The translations under genes and the position numbers were made by a program. Under the pieces are notes generated by a model. That model was not told the origin of the DNA, did no database searches, and was given only the letters and a program-made list of their open reading frames with translations. From assembly GCA_030847615.1 (NCBI GenBank), contig JAUMIR010000003.1:192953149-193017148 (forward strand): a stretch of 64,000 nt of DNA. Direction: 5' to 3'. Source of the DNA: Gambelia wislizenii. Taxonomy: Eukaryota; Chordata; Lepidosauria; Squamata; Crotaphytidae. Below are positions 21,937 to 31,879 of the stretch, piece after piece (the first letter of the stretch is position 1; every line of letters starts with the position of its first letter).

Positions 21937-23039
21937 CTTCATTATTTCAGTGTTTAGTAATTTCTTAGGCCTGGCTAGCTGCTGATTTTAAATAATTATA
22001 ATAGCAATACCAGGTGGCTTTTAAAAAGTCAGAAGATAATGCTGGGAGAGGATTTAATTCTTTCTTGTTATCATGTCCCTGATCAAACTCTCCCTAAACT
22101 GTTTTTAATTTTGCTGGGGAAACATTTTCTGTTATAAGCAATTAGATTATAATTAGAAAGTAACTAGCAAGAACTTTAGTGAAATTAATGTACAGAGCAA
22201 CAAATGGAGAGGAAAAGTCTCCAACCATACTACTTTAAACAGCAGCAATTTATAAGCTACAGCAAACAGGGAAGCAGTGGCCACATCCCAAACTGGTGAC
22301 TCTAAGAGAGGAAACAGCAAAACAGGAAGAGTGAAAGAATGCACCAAGTGCAGCTGAGATGAGACTTCAGAGAAGAAATATTTTATCACAAGCTATATCT
22401 GTTCTTTGCTATAAAACTTAAAGAAGCCCCTGTACCCATGGTCGCTAGATAGCAGTAGCAACAACAGTTATTGTAGCCAAAGGCAATCAGGGCCCTACTC
22501 ACTCAAACCAAGTCCAGATGGTGAAATAAATCCTCTAAGAACTTTGGGGGGGGGGAATCCCATGTGTTCAAATGGGATCCCATAGTGGTCCATCATTTTT
22601 GGAGGGAGTGGGAACAAAATTCGGGAAAACCACGCAGGAAAAGCCTTAACGGCTTTTCCTGAAGTTTTTTTTTTTTTTTTTTTAACACTAACAGAAATGT
22701 GCACCCCTGCCAATTGGGCCAACCAATCACATCAAATTGCATTCCCAGATAAGAGCACCACAGGAAATATGTGACATCAGGAGCAGTCAATCACACATGC
22801 ACAAAGATGATTGACAGTTTATTAAAAAAAATCTTGCAAAGTGCACACGTCAGGATGGTAAACACAGCATAGTAATTTAACCTTTGACTCCATCTTGATT
22901 TGCATCCTACTCCATTTAGACAAGAAAGAGATGGGTCACCTCGATTTCACATGAGTGGTCCAAAATACTGTTGAGTCGCTTGAGCTCTGCTGCACATTTG
23001 CAATATGTGCTTGGATCGGAAGTATGGTCCCTCATGTAG
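21932..23039. other. Unassigned DNA
   Basis: No gene or repeat family recognised. A T19-type run lies at 22665-22683 next to a short hairpin (GGAAAAGCC...GGCTTTTCC, 22637-22659). Confidence 0.4.
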
Positions 23040-24095
23040 ACCAGACACAAGACTACTTTCTGAGGCCTACATATACAATTCCTCTCTCCATTGGTGCCCC
23101 CTTGTCATGGGAGAGAGGCTTGCGTACCCTAATGACACTTTGAGCTATGCTGGCAGTGCATAATAGCCACCAGTAGGGTCTCCCATGCCAGACAGGTCAA
23201 AACCGAAGGGTCTGACAAAGAGCATCAAAGGGCAGGATGGGCTCTCTAGCCTTATGGCAACCATCTTAGGAGAAGGAAAACTCTAATCCCAAACCTGGGC
23301 AGATGGTTCTCGTCCAACCCTATAAGGTCAACCATCTAAGAGAAGGAAACTCTAATCAAACGTACGACCCGAGGACCTTGCTGCTATGTCCATGCTTGCA
23401 AGGCCACAGCAGATGAATCTTTGGTTTAAAGGGTGAGGCCAGTTCTGTGCATGCTGCGCTCCACCAGAAAAATCCATTGCACAGGCTTGAAGGACAAATC
23501 CACTCCAAAAAAGCCCTATAGCGGTAGGCGAGAGACAAAACAGCAGGTGTAAAGATGCACTGGAAGCTGCAGACCCAACCCTGCATGCAGGCGGTTCAGG
23601 ACTTTGGTCGCTCGAGGCTGACCCGGGAGATGACAATCTTGCTCGGCAGCATCCTGAATGACCAAGCAGCCTTTTTTAAGGAGAGCACTGCTTGCTCCAT
23701 ATGGAGAGGCGCCTAGAAAAGGTGGCCTAACGAAAGTTCATCCCCATCTACCAGGTTGGCTAGCCGTGGCCAACGGGAATCTTCTGATGCGGTCAAACCA
23801 AGACAAAGAAACAAAGGCACACACTGGCCTCCAAAGGTGTACATAAACTGACACTTGCATGCTGGAACATCAGAACCATGCGAGACTCTGCAGATAGTGG
23901 ATGGCCTGAGTGTCATTCTGCCCTAATAGCCCATGAACTATCACTACTTAATATTGACATCACTGCTCTTAGTGAAGTTTGTCTCAATGAGGAAGGCAGC
24001 CTTAAAGAACACGGCACCAACTACACACTTTACAACTCCTCGAACGCTTTCATGAGCGCTGTATATGCACAATCCTAAATATACACTGGACTGAC

Positions 24096-24575
24096 TATGT
24101 GACAAATGTTGCTGTCCTTGAGCAAGCAGGGATCACCAGCACTGAGGCCATGATATTGAGAACACAGCTGCGCTGGGCAGGGCACGTTTCTAGGATGGAG
24201 GACCATCGCCTCCCAAAAATAGTACTCTATGGTGAACTTGCCACGGGTCAGCATAAGAGGGGCGCTCGAATAAAACGATACAAGGACTCCCTGAAACAAC
24301 ATCTCAGGCTTGGCCAAATTGATCACCAAGAATGGTCCACCCTGGCCTCACATCGGGAGGCATGGAGATGCACTATCCACAATGCTGCAGCCTTATTTGA
24401 GAACTCACGCCAAACAAGTCTTGAAGAGAAACGACAATGCAGAAAGAATCACAACCCAGAAACATCACCCAAGGAGACCTTCTGCTGTGCTTTCTGCAAC
24501 TGGACTTGTTTATCTCAGATTGGCCTTTTTATTCATCAGCATGCTTGCAGAAAGCATGCGATGAGTCCTTCCTGA
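24096..24575 (+). pseudogene. LINE ORF2 C-terminal domain with terminal Cys/His finger
   Basis: A 158-codon open frame (24099-24575) holds the post-RT region of a LINE ORF2: RTQLRWAGHVSRMEDHRLPK, the G-R-YKDSLK block, 'HREAWR', and a C-terminal finger CAFCNWTC...IGLFIHQHAC. In related elements this finger is thought to bind nucleic acid. The frame is uninterrupted here, but the catalytic RT upstream is deleted, so it has no retrotransposition function alone. Copies at 39.8-40.2 and 46.1-46.5 kb are more damaged in the finger. Confidence 0.75.
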
Positions 24576-24598
24576 ATCTTCGTTTGTGAAGAAAAGCC

Positions 24599-24599
<1 letters not shown>

Positions 24600-24626
<27 letters not shown>
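24600..24626. repeat. (GA)n microsatellite at LINE 3' end
   Basis: GA repeat directly after GAAAAGCCAGAGAG. The same repeat at the same position ends the two other copies of this LINE, so it belongs to the element end. Confidence 0.9.
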
Positions 24627-24629
<3 letters not shown>

Positions 24630-24689
24630 CACAATGGTTTAACCTTCCCTCTTTTCATTTTGACTTGCTTTTGACCCTGTTCTCTTTCC

Positions 24690-24775
24690 CCTGCCTGTTT
24701 TTGCAGCCTTGGATCCCATCCTGGGAGAAAGGTCAGGTATAATCCAGTAAATAAAATAAATAATAAATATGCTGT
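24690..24775 (+). repeat. L2-type 3' tail
   Basis: CTTGGATCCCATCCTGGGAG followed by GGTATAATCCAGTAAATAAA is the 3' end of an L2 element (compare 33275-33350). Confidence 0.65.
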
Positions 24776-24869
24776 TAATTCCTTTCAGCTCTTTATATTC
24801 TCTTTTCCCATCTAATTTCTGTCAATTGTCTAAATATTTGTTACTGTAAAATCAGGAACCAATTCCTCC

Positions 24870-25166
24870 CTCAGACCTGCCCCCATGAGCTGCATCCCAC
24901 ACATGGAAAGTTCAAATAACAACAGTTTCCTCTCCTGTTCAAAATGGATACAGGAAGTGATGCAATGTATAGGTTCAGGTAAAGGATAGTACAAGTTCTT
25001 GGATGTTTGTGAAGATGTTTGGGAGGCTTTATTTATGATTTTGGCATAAAAATTGTCTGATAATCAGACTTGTTTAATAAAAAGGGGGTTTGGGGACTTT
25101 GGGAGGGCTTCAGGGACCACAAAAGTGAGGGCTAAGGGTTGCATGCAGCACATGAGCTGCAGTTTG
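24870..25166. mobile_element. Possible hAT-like MITE
   Basis: The right end (GGGTTGCATGCAGCACATGAGCTGCAG) has the 'GGGCTGCATGCGGCCC' look of hAT/Charlie-type ends, and the left end (CCCCCATGAGCTGCATCCC) is roughly its inverse. No coding capacity. Low-confidence call from end sequences. Confidence 0.35.
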
Positions 25167-25167
25167 T

Positions 25168-25296
25168 TGTAAACTAAATCATAGAATCATTGAATTGCAG
25201 AGTTGGAAGAGACCACGAGGGCCATCCAGTCCAACCCCCTGCCACGCAGGAAATCACGATCAAAGCATCCCCGACAGATGGCCATCCAGCCATCTG
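25168..25296 (-). mobile_element. CR1 LINE 3' tail
   Basis: AAATCATAGAATCATTGAATTG followed by GTTGGAAGAGACCACGAGGG and the GACAGATGGCCATCCAGCC block is the reversed CR1 3' end, as at 6664 and 10428. Only about 130 bp are present. Confidence 0.9.
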
Positions 25297-26031
25297 TCAT
25301 GGCTCTAACATGGTTAGAAACATGGAAATCAGGATACGATTTTGGGATGTTTGTGTTGTGCCCTAGGCACATATGAAAATTAGATTTCTAGAATGAGGAA
25401 AAAAATGTTTCCATAAAATTCAGACAGTAGTGAATGTTTCTATTTGCTTTAAATTGACTGGATTTCTAAAAGAATTTTTGCACAGGAACTTTTCTAATCA
25501 TGTTTCACTTTCAACAGCTTTAAGGACTGCTCAGCCCTCTAGATGTTGTTGCTGCAGGAGGAATGATATTTTAGATTATTTTGTATCAAAGCAAACATTC
25601 AGGTACAAGCTACAAATGATAAAGGGAAGGTTCACTCTAGGGTAATTTGGCATTGTTCTCCCATGTCTGTTAAAATAATTCTGGTTCTATACTATACCTA
25701 ATCCACATCTGGGCAGATTTTTTTTTTTAAAAAAACTTCCACTGAGTGTCTTAATCTGAGTTACTTTCATTGGGACTCTTATTGGAATTAGAATTGTGAC
25801 GTTTACAAAAGCCCCACATCCACAGAAGAGTATAAGGGGGAATACTGAAGAGTATTCCACAATATGTAAACCTCAGAGCCACATGATTTGGAGTAGTTGT
25901 GCTGGCCATGCAGCAAAACAAAATCCAAAATCCACAAAAATGTGCTACCTTTATTAGCCAAACAAATGCAAAACATATGATTCAAGCTTTGCATTTGGTT
26001 GTCCATATCCAGTGGATTGCTGCTGTTATAT
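25297..26031. other. Unassigned DNA
   Basis: No gene or repeat recognised. Confidence 0.4.
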
Positions 26032-27702
26032 TACAGTTGTCCCTTCCCATTCACATCTTTCTGATTTGCAGTTTTGTGTATTCACGGTTTGTAGCTACTG
26101 CTGGAATATGTCAACAGTACTGTTATTGCAAGATCTTGTCCTCCTCCTCCTCCTCCATCCTCTCCTCCTGTCTGGAAAAACCACAACCTCTGCACCACCA
26201 TGATTCTGCAAGATTTGCAAAGTCCCTTCACCTCTCAGGAAGCCAAGCTCTGCCCCCACACCTATCCCATCCTCATCCTCTCCCTTCTCTTCCTCCACTC
26301 CAGCCAACAACATTGACTGTTGCTCCCTTTCTCGAATTTGAATGACAATGGAGTTTTAAGGTGGCTTAGCAATGTTTAGCTCCAGATCATGGTGCACAAT
26401 TCATACTGGTTTGGATTCCAGGTGAGAACAAGAGGTGGGGTGTTTTGCTGGCTGGGCAAAGGGGTTGGGGGAGCAAGGGTGGGAAACTTTTGTGTGCCTA
26501 AGAACTGCTGCCATGGCAGTGGTGGTGGAGACTCTGCTTTTTGCTTTGGTTTGGGGAGATTGTGTGGAATAAATTTGTTAAGGTGGCACAGGTTGATTTG
26601 GGAGCCAGGACAGCAAGAGGCATGGGGTGTTGTTGCTGGCCGGGCAGAGGAGGGGGAAGTGAGGGTGGGAAAGTTTTGTGTGCCCGGGAACTGTTGCCAT
26701 GGCAGCAGAAGTAGAGACTGTGCTTTTTGCTTCAGTTTGGGAATTTCAGGGAGTGGGAATTTTTATTGGAGTAAGAGCATTCTACTAAAAAATACACCCG
26801 ACCGCAAAAGACCGTAACAAAAATACAAAAATAATACTAATTATTTTCCTCTTTTCTTACTAATACAAAAATAAATCTATCCTGACACTAATGTATTTTT
26901 CCCTTTAATCTAAACACACTATAATCACATTATATTTACACATTATAATTATACCTATTTGGAAATAAAAAAACCCAATAAAATATTAATTAAAAATAAT
27001 AATACAAAATAATACAAAAATAATAAAATATTTATTTAAAATATCATTTTATGTTATTGCTGGGGTCGTCTCACTAAACCACGGCCAAAACTTTTTCCAA
27101 CGATGGTTTGGCAATTTCTCTTTTTCACTCAGAGCTAAATTTTCAATTACATTCTTCACATAATAGGCAGTGCCTTTTACATCCTGCAGATTTGACTTTT
27201 CACCTCCTTTTGTCTCTGGAAAACTAACCCTAACATCACATAGAGGTTTACCAGGTGCACTGTGGACCAGGGCACTTTCCAAAACCTCTCAGCCACGGCA
27301 GAACCAGGCTCCTTCCTCTTCCTCTTTTGGCCCACTGACTTTCTGGGTCCGGGGAGAGTTGGTGGAATAAATTTGTTAAGATGGTGCAGGTCAATTTGGG
27401 AGCCAGGACAGCACCAGATATGGACTGGTTTTGTTGCAACTATAGGAGGATAGAGAGAGGTGTGGTCTTGTTGGTGGTTGCCACGGCAGCAGCTGCTGCT
27501 ACTAACATTTAAATTGGAGTGGAGGGAGGCAGAGGGACTTTGAAAATTGGCTGAGGCATTGTGCAAAGGGAGGTTCTGGTGGTGCTGTTGGAGGAACAGG
27601 AGAATACAGCATGTTTGGGGTGGGGCTTAATTTATTCATTTTTTTTCACTTTCATGGTGGTGCTCTACCCCTAACCCCCATGAATGGGAGGGGATGACTG
27701 TA
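26032..27702. mobile_element. Tigger-like DNA transposon derivative, 1.67 kb
   Basis: The ends are inverted repeats: TACAGTTGTCCCTTCCCATT at the left, and reading inward from the right TACAGTCATCCCCTCCCATT, each starting with TA, the mariner/pogo target. Inside, a unit of about 188 bp is tandemly repeated (from about 26431 and 26619, with AGGGTGGGAAA and GCCATGGCAG in each). Part of a third unit follows at 27355-27440, sharing GTGGAATAAATTTGTTAAG. Between units two and three lies a 520-bp AT-rich insert (26770-27290). No transposase is visible. The 143-codon glycine/cysteine-rich frame at 26389-26817 is a product of the repeat units, not a gene. Confidence 0.65.
27049..27282 (-). pseudogene. 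Unrecognised C-terminal-like peptide inside the Tigger-like element
   Basis: The minus strand encodes about 70 residues ending in a cluster of Trp and basic residues (HRWKKFWPWF) and a stop, followed by a long AT-rich stretch with several AATAAA-like words (toward 26820). This looks like the 3' end of a coding sequence and its UTR carried in by another element. I do not recognise the family. It could be the C-terminus of a transposase or other element protein, or chance. Confidence 0.3.
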
Positions 27703-27714
27703 GTATGCAGCAGA

Positions 27715-27860
27715 GCTGGCAAAGTGCCCAAAGTGCATTGGTGTAAAATGCACACCAGTGTGGTGCACATTAGTGCCCAATGTGCATTGGTGTGCAATGC
27801 CCAATACACATCAGTGTGCAATGTGCACTGATGCGTATCACACATCAATGCCCATTGATC
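27715..27860. repeat. Degenerate minisatellite of TGCACATTGGTG-like words
   Basis: Words such as GTGCATTGGTGT, ACACCAGTGTGG, GTGCACATTAGTG and AATGTGCATTGGTGTGCAATG alternate in both senses. The unit is about 12-25 bp and irregular. Confidence 0.6.
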
Positions 27861-28169
27861 CTGAGGCCTGCCAGGCTCTCTTGCTGCAGTTCCATTACAC
27901 AACTTGACAATACAATAAATGGATTTATTAGCATCTCTGCTGCATAGCTAGCTATATGCAAAGCTACATAACACAATAAGGATTCCAGCTATCGTTTATG
28001 ACTCTTCAGATTACAACATTGGCAAATGTCAACTTTGTATGTCTACTTCTGTGTAAATGCTGCAGCAGCACATGTTTCTCAGGACTAAAATGTCCCATCT
28101 GCATAAGGGTGAATAAAATAGGATTGCCATTTTAACCACATGTAATGCTTCCTTCCCCTCCCTGGCAGA

Positions 28170-28830
28170 AAGATACCATCCAACATTTCACAGATGCAAA
28201 CTGGGATATGTTTGACCAAGCACCATCAAACGGTGGTCAAGGTAGCAAAAGTTATTTATAGAGAAGAATATGTAAGCTATGAGAGGCTACAGGAGTTTGC
28301 TTTTACGTAAACCTACTGGGAGGGGCAGTATTTTCCCCATCCTCCTCTCACACCTGCTAATTAAGTACAAATGATTTCTTCACTTTGAACTCAGTTTACA
28401 ACAATAGAAAATTGAGGAGGAAAGAAAACTGGGACATTTTCATAGAACTTTTTTGGATGCTGAAAAATAACGCAAGCAGCCTCGTCAGCTTGCGAGGCTG
28501 CTGTGTTGCAAAGCATCCCTTTCGTATGACGCTCGCCCCTGCCGGTACTGTTGCGGTACCGCGGGGAGAGTTGAGTGTCATATTTTGTCGTTTTTTACTC
28601 ACAAAAGTTGATCGTGGGTAAAAAACGACAAAATATGATGCTCAACTCTCCCCGCGGTACCACAACAGTACTGGCAGGGGCGAGCTTCATATGAAAGGGA
28701 CGCTCTGCAGCGCAGCAGCCTCGCAAGCTGACGAGGCTGCTTGCATTACTTTCTTCGCGTCCGAAAAAGTCCATAGTCGCTGAAAAATTGGAAAAATCAG
28801 GACTGTCTCTGGCTAATTGGGATAGTTGGA
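28170..28830. repeat. Unclassified interspersed repeat, copy 1 (split by palindrome 2)
   Basis: The flanks 28170-28445 and 28777-28830 match 52250-52620 in order: a GTGGTCAAG.T..CAAAAGTT-like block, an AAGCTA.GAGAGG block, a CTTCCTCCTCTC-like block, CTTTGAACT.AGTTT, and GAGGAG..AGAAAACTGG.ACATTTT. The other copy runs through without interruption, while this copy holds the 326-bp palindrome. Family unknown, with no coding region. Confidence 0.65.
28446..28771. mobile_element. Palindromic (fold-back) element 2, 326 bp
   Basis: The arms of about 155 bp are near-perfect inverse copies. They include GCAAGCAGCCTCGTCAGCTT on one side and its inverse on the other, a GCGGTACCGCGGGGAGAG block and its inverse, and an inner CATATTTTGTCG arm. 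They meet at an 11-nt loop near 28612 (between TTTACTCAC and GTGGGTAAA). The 5-bp word CATAG lies at 28441-28445 and 28772-28776, an exact target duplication. Ends read inward as AACTTTTTTGGATGC and GACTTTTTCGGACGC. The element is absent from the related repeat at 52.5 kb. No coding capacity. Confidence 0.9.
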
Positions 28831-29446
28831 GAGTATGCAGAAGCAAAATTACAGCTTTACATTAAGAGCCAAATAGTGCTTATTCAAGCCATTCACGCCA
28901 AGAGTTGGTACTTATTCTTTGAAATGTTTTGTAAGATTTGTAAGAAAAATGTCTTCAGTACGTAGCCCTGTAGCTATGCTTCTATAATGCATTGAACTTG
29001 AACTGGGGTGGTGATCTGTTTCTGCAAGTCTGGAAGGACAAAAACAGGAGGAGGAGTTAGGTGTCCAGTTCCCTTCTTATTTTTTAAAAAAGCCTCTTGG
29101 CCTAAAATGGCCTTGGGGAGGGGGAACAGGGCAAAATTGCTCCCATATCCTCTAGAGGGTACTTGGGGACAATTCCTCCCTACACAACTTTTGAACCCTG
29201 GAGTGCCCTGGAAGCCACAAACAGCAATGGGGGCTATATGTGGCCCATGGGGGCTATATGTGACATCCTATCATTCATTTTGGGTTTTTGTTTTGTTTTG
29301 TTTTTTGTTATTGTAAATTCTTCATAGACAATTATTTCTTCCAAATTCTGTTATTCAATATAAAACATGGCTGTTTCTTCAATTTGTATTTTGCCAAAAT
29401 CAGCAATATATTCCAATGTATACTTAGTAAGAAGACCTATTGAACA
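28831..29446. other. Unassigned DNA, possible old hAT-like MITE
   Basis: 29060-29190 resembles 31050-31150 (AAAAAGCCTCTTGGCCTAAAATGGCC versus AAAAGGCTTCCTCTGAAGCTAAAATGGCC, then a TCCT.TAGAGGG block). The two are therefore old copies of one repeat, perhaps hAT-derived. No gene. Confidence 0.35.
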
Positions 29447-29447
29447 A

Positions 29448-29492
<45 letters not shown>
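29448..29492. repeat. (GT)n(GA)n compound microsatellite
   Basis: GT units pass directly into GA units. Confidence 0.95.
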
Positions 29493-29496
<4 letters not shown>

Positions 29497-29721
29497 AGGG
29501 GGAATACTACAATAATATTAGTGGTCCACTTATATGGAACTTTTTCACCTATACTTTCTTTTTAAAAAAATCCCTCTTCCTACAAAGTGCTCATTGGGGG
29601 ACAGACATACTGCAGCCCCTGACATAGAATCAGAAATAGCTTCCATATGACTTTGTATGTATGTGCAAGCTAGCTATGGTGTACTTATTACATGTTTTTG
29701 TTATTATTCTGTTACCTGTTA

Positions 29722-30381
29722 CCTTAGTGGACCACAAGCTGAACATGAGTCAGCAGTGTGATGCAGCAGGTAAAAAAGACAATGTGATTCTAGGCTGCAT
29801 TAATAGGAGTATAGTGTCTAGATCAAGGGAAGTAATGGTGCCATTGTATTCTGCTTTGGTTAGACCTCACCTGGAATACTGTATCCAGTTCTGGGCACCA
29901 CAATTTAGGAAGGATATTGAGAAGCTGGAACATGTCCAGAGGAGGGTGACCAGGATGGTGGGAGGTCTGGAAGCCATGCCCTGTGAGGAGCACTTAGGGA
30001 ACTGGGCATGTTTAGTCTGGAGAATAGAAGGTTGAGAGGTGACATGATAGCCATGTTTAAATATTTGTGGGGAATGTCATGCTGAGGATGGGGCAAGCTT
30101 GTTTTCTGATGCTCAAGAGACTAGGACATGTAGCAATGGACTCAAACTACAGGAAAAGAGATTCCACCTAAACATTAGGAAGAACTTCCTGACAGTAAGA
30201 ACTGTTTGGCAGTAGAATACACTGCCTGGGAGTGCGGTGATTCTCCTCCTTTGGAGGTTTTTAAACAGAGGCTGGATGGCCATCTGTCGGGAATGATTTG
30301 ATAGTGTCTTGCTGCATGGCAGGTGGTTGGACTGGATGGCACTTAAGGTCTCTTCCAACTCTATGATGCTATGATTCTATG
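29722..30381 (+). mobile_element. CR1 LINE 3' end, 5'-truncated
   Basis: Starts inside the RT C-terminal region ([14 protein letters not shown], then [16 protein letters not shown] and [13 protein letters not shown]) and stays open to 30035. It then continues in shifted frames to the LNIRKNFLTVR-like block and the 3' end at 30350-30381 with the CTATGATGCTATGATTCTATGA terminal repeat. The truncation point falls close to the usual CR1 5'-truncation zone. It is better preserved than the 1.6-kb copy but carries frameshifts after 30035. Confidence 0.93.
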
Positions 30382-31879
30382 AACTTCTTGCCTGTGAATT
30401 ATATCCGCAGACACATTTCCTTCTCTTCTAACAGAGTAATCCTGCCCTTGCTCATACCATATTTTATTGATTGGGCACTCCCTATTATGCTCTTTCTCCA
30501 ACATTCACTGAAGCTTTCATCTTCTTCCTCGCCTCAGAATTGTTGTACTTAAATATCCCATGGGTTCTATATGCTTTTAGTGATTTTGGATTATCAATCA
30601 CTTTGTCGTTATAAAACCATACCTACAAATGTATTAGTTATATAAAACCACAGCAGCATTACTCTAAAAGTAATTGGATGGTAATAAAAGACTATGAAGT
30701 TATTTGCTAAATATGGTCCATGTTTTTTTAAAAAAGCTTAACTGTATGTGGATATTTCCTTTTAGTCTCTAAATATAAATACACACACATACACACACAC
30801 ACATACATACACACATACACTGAGGGATGTAAACACTGGATATTCTGTCAGAGTTATAACACCTTATGGAGTAAAAACTACTTAGATCTTTTGACATCCT
30901 ATGGAACAAGGTTTCTTTGGATCAGATCCAGATTTAGTTTGGTTTACACCTATTTCAGTTTCAAGCAGTTTGCTCTGGGTGTGAATCTAGACAGAGATGG
31001 GCCTTTAAAAAAATGGAGGTGAACAGATAGTGACTCCTACCCACTTTCTAATGTTAAAAAAAGGCTTCCTCTGAAGCTAAAATGGCCTAGGAAGGACCCT
31101 AAAATTATCAAAATACCCCTCTTGTCCTATAGAGGGCATTTGCAGGCAAAAGGGTTGATTTTATTTGTGCAATAGTGGGTGTGGGGGGTGCAGTCCTCCT
31201 AGTTCTCCTGGGGGGCTAATGTGCACCCCTGCCCTTCCACAGTTACCCACCCCAGTCTGGATCCAATCTCAATCTCTTAATCCCTATTAAAGACATCGAG
31301 AATATGTGTCCCTTCAGATTTTGTTGGACTGCAGCTTCCATCTTCTTCCACCATTAAGAATGCCGGCTAGGGATGAGCTACAAGAATCTAATCAAGAAAG
31401 ATAAGATATGCATTACGAGAGGACTTGGTATGTTCATTAATTCTGAGGGCTGTATTTTGACTTTGCAGTATATTTATAATTTGGTCTGTTTGGAATCATA
31501 TCAGAAGTAACAGCTATTCTGTTTTGAATATAAATCCTTTACCAGCATCAGATGCCTAGCCACCCCCTTGATTCATTTGCTCTTGAAATATTCCAATATG
31601 TTCTTTAAAATGGACAATTTAAACATCAGACGGGAGACAAGTGCGGCCCACTGAGACTGTGTGCATTTTCTCTTTTTCTCACCAAACACAAAACTTAACT
31701 AAAGAGACAGAAAATTAAACTCGAAGCTATGGGGCTTTCAGTTTGGCATCCACGACAGAGACTAGTCATCTTCCTAACCTCTACCCCATTTAATTGGCTC
31801 AGATATAAACCACTTGGTTTCCACTTAGCAAGGAAAATAATAATCCCAGCTCCAGGCATTCCTGGATGAAACAGATTAT
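30382..31879. other. Unassigned DNA with scraps
   Basis: Contains a CA-rich microsatellite at 30780-30823, the relative of the 29.1-kb repeat at 31010-31240, and a scrap at 31305-31370 that resembles the TTGTTGGACTACAACTCCCA-type MITE of vertebrates. No gene recognised. Confidence 0.4.
30780..30823. repeat. (CA)n/(CATA)n microsatellite
   Basis: ACACACACATACACACACAC and further interrupted CA/CATA units. Confidence 0.9.

Larger units (their letters stand above)
23040..24626 (+). mobile_element. LINE with internal deletion (5' UTR and endonuclease start joined to ORF2 C-terminus)
   Basis: The 5' part (from about 23150, AGGGTCTCCCATGCC) looks like a LINE 5' UTR. It is followed at 23850-24040 by an endonuclease start: ACWNIRTMRDS, then HELSLLNIDITALSEV, then the GTNYTLY block. 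At about 24040 the sequence jumps to the ORF2 C-terminus: the NAF.S.VYAQS-like block, then AGHVSRMEDHRLPKIVLYGE, RYKDSLKQHLRLG and a final Cys/His finger. All of the RT is missing. The element ends at 24600-24626 in a GA microsatellite that the other two copies (39764-40250, 46078-46690) also have. Clade not assigned; the protein layout is of an APE-type non-LTR retrotransposon. Confidence 0.75.

Noticed and set aside
23352..23636. Overlapping minus-strand frames of 94 and 76 codons
   Set aside because: They lie antisense to the GC-rich 5' UTR of the internally deleted LINE, with no domain.
26389..26817. 142-codon Gly/Cys-rich frame
   Set aside because: It spans two tandem 188-bp units of the Tigger-like element, and its internal protein repeat mirrors the DNA repeat.
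28385..28846. Four short frames sharing the peptide block ASSLVSLRGCC
   Set aside because: They come from the two arms of palindrome 2, so the same peptide appears on both strands. Not genes.
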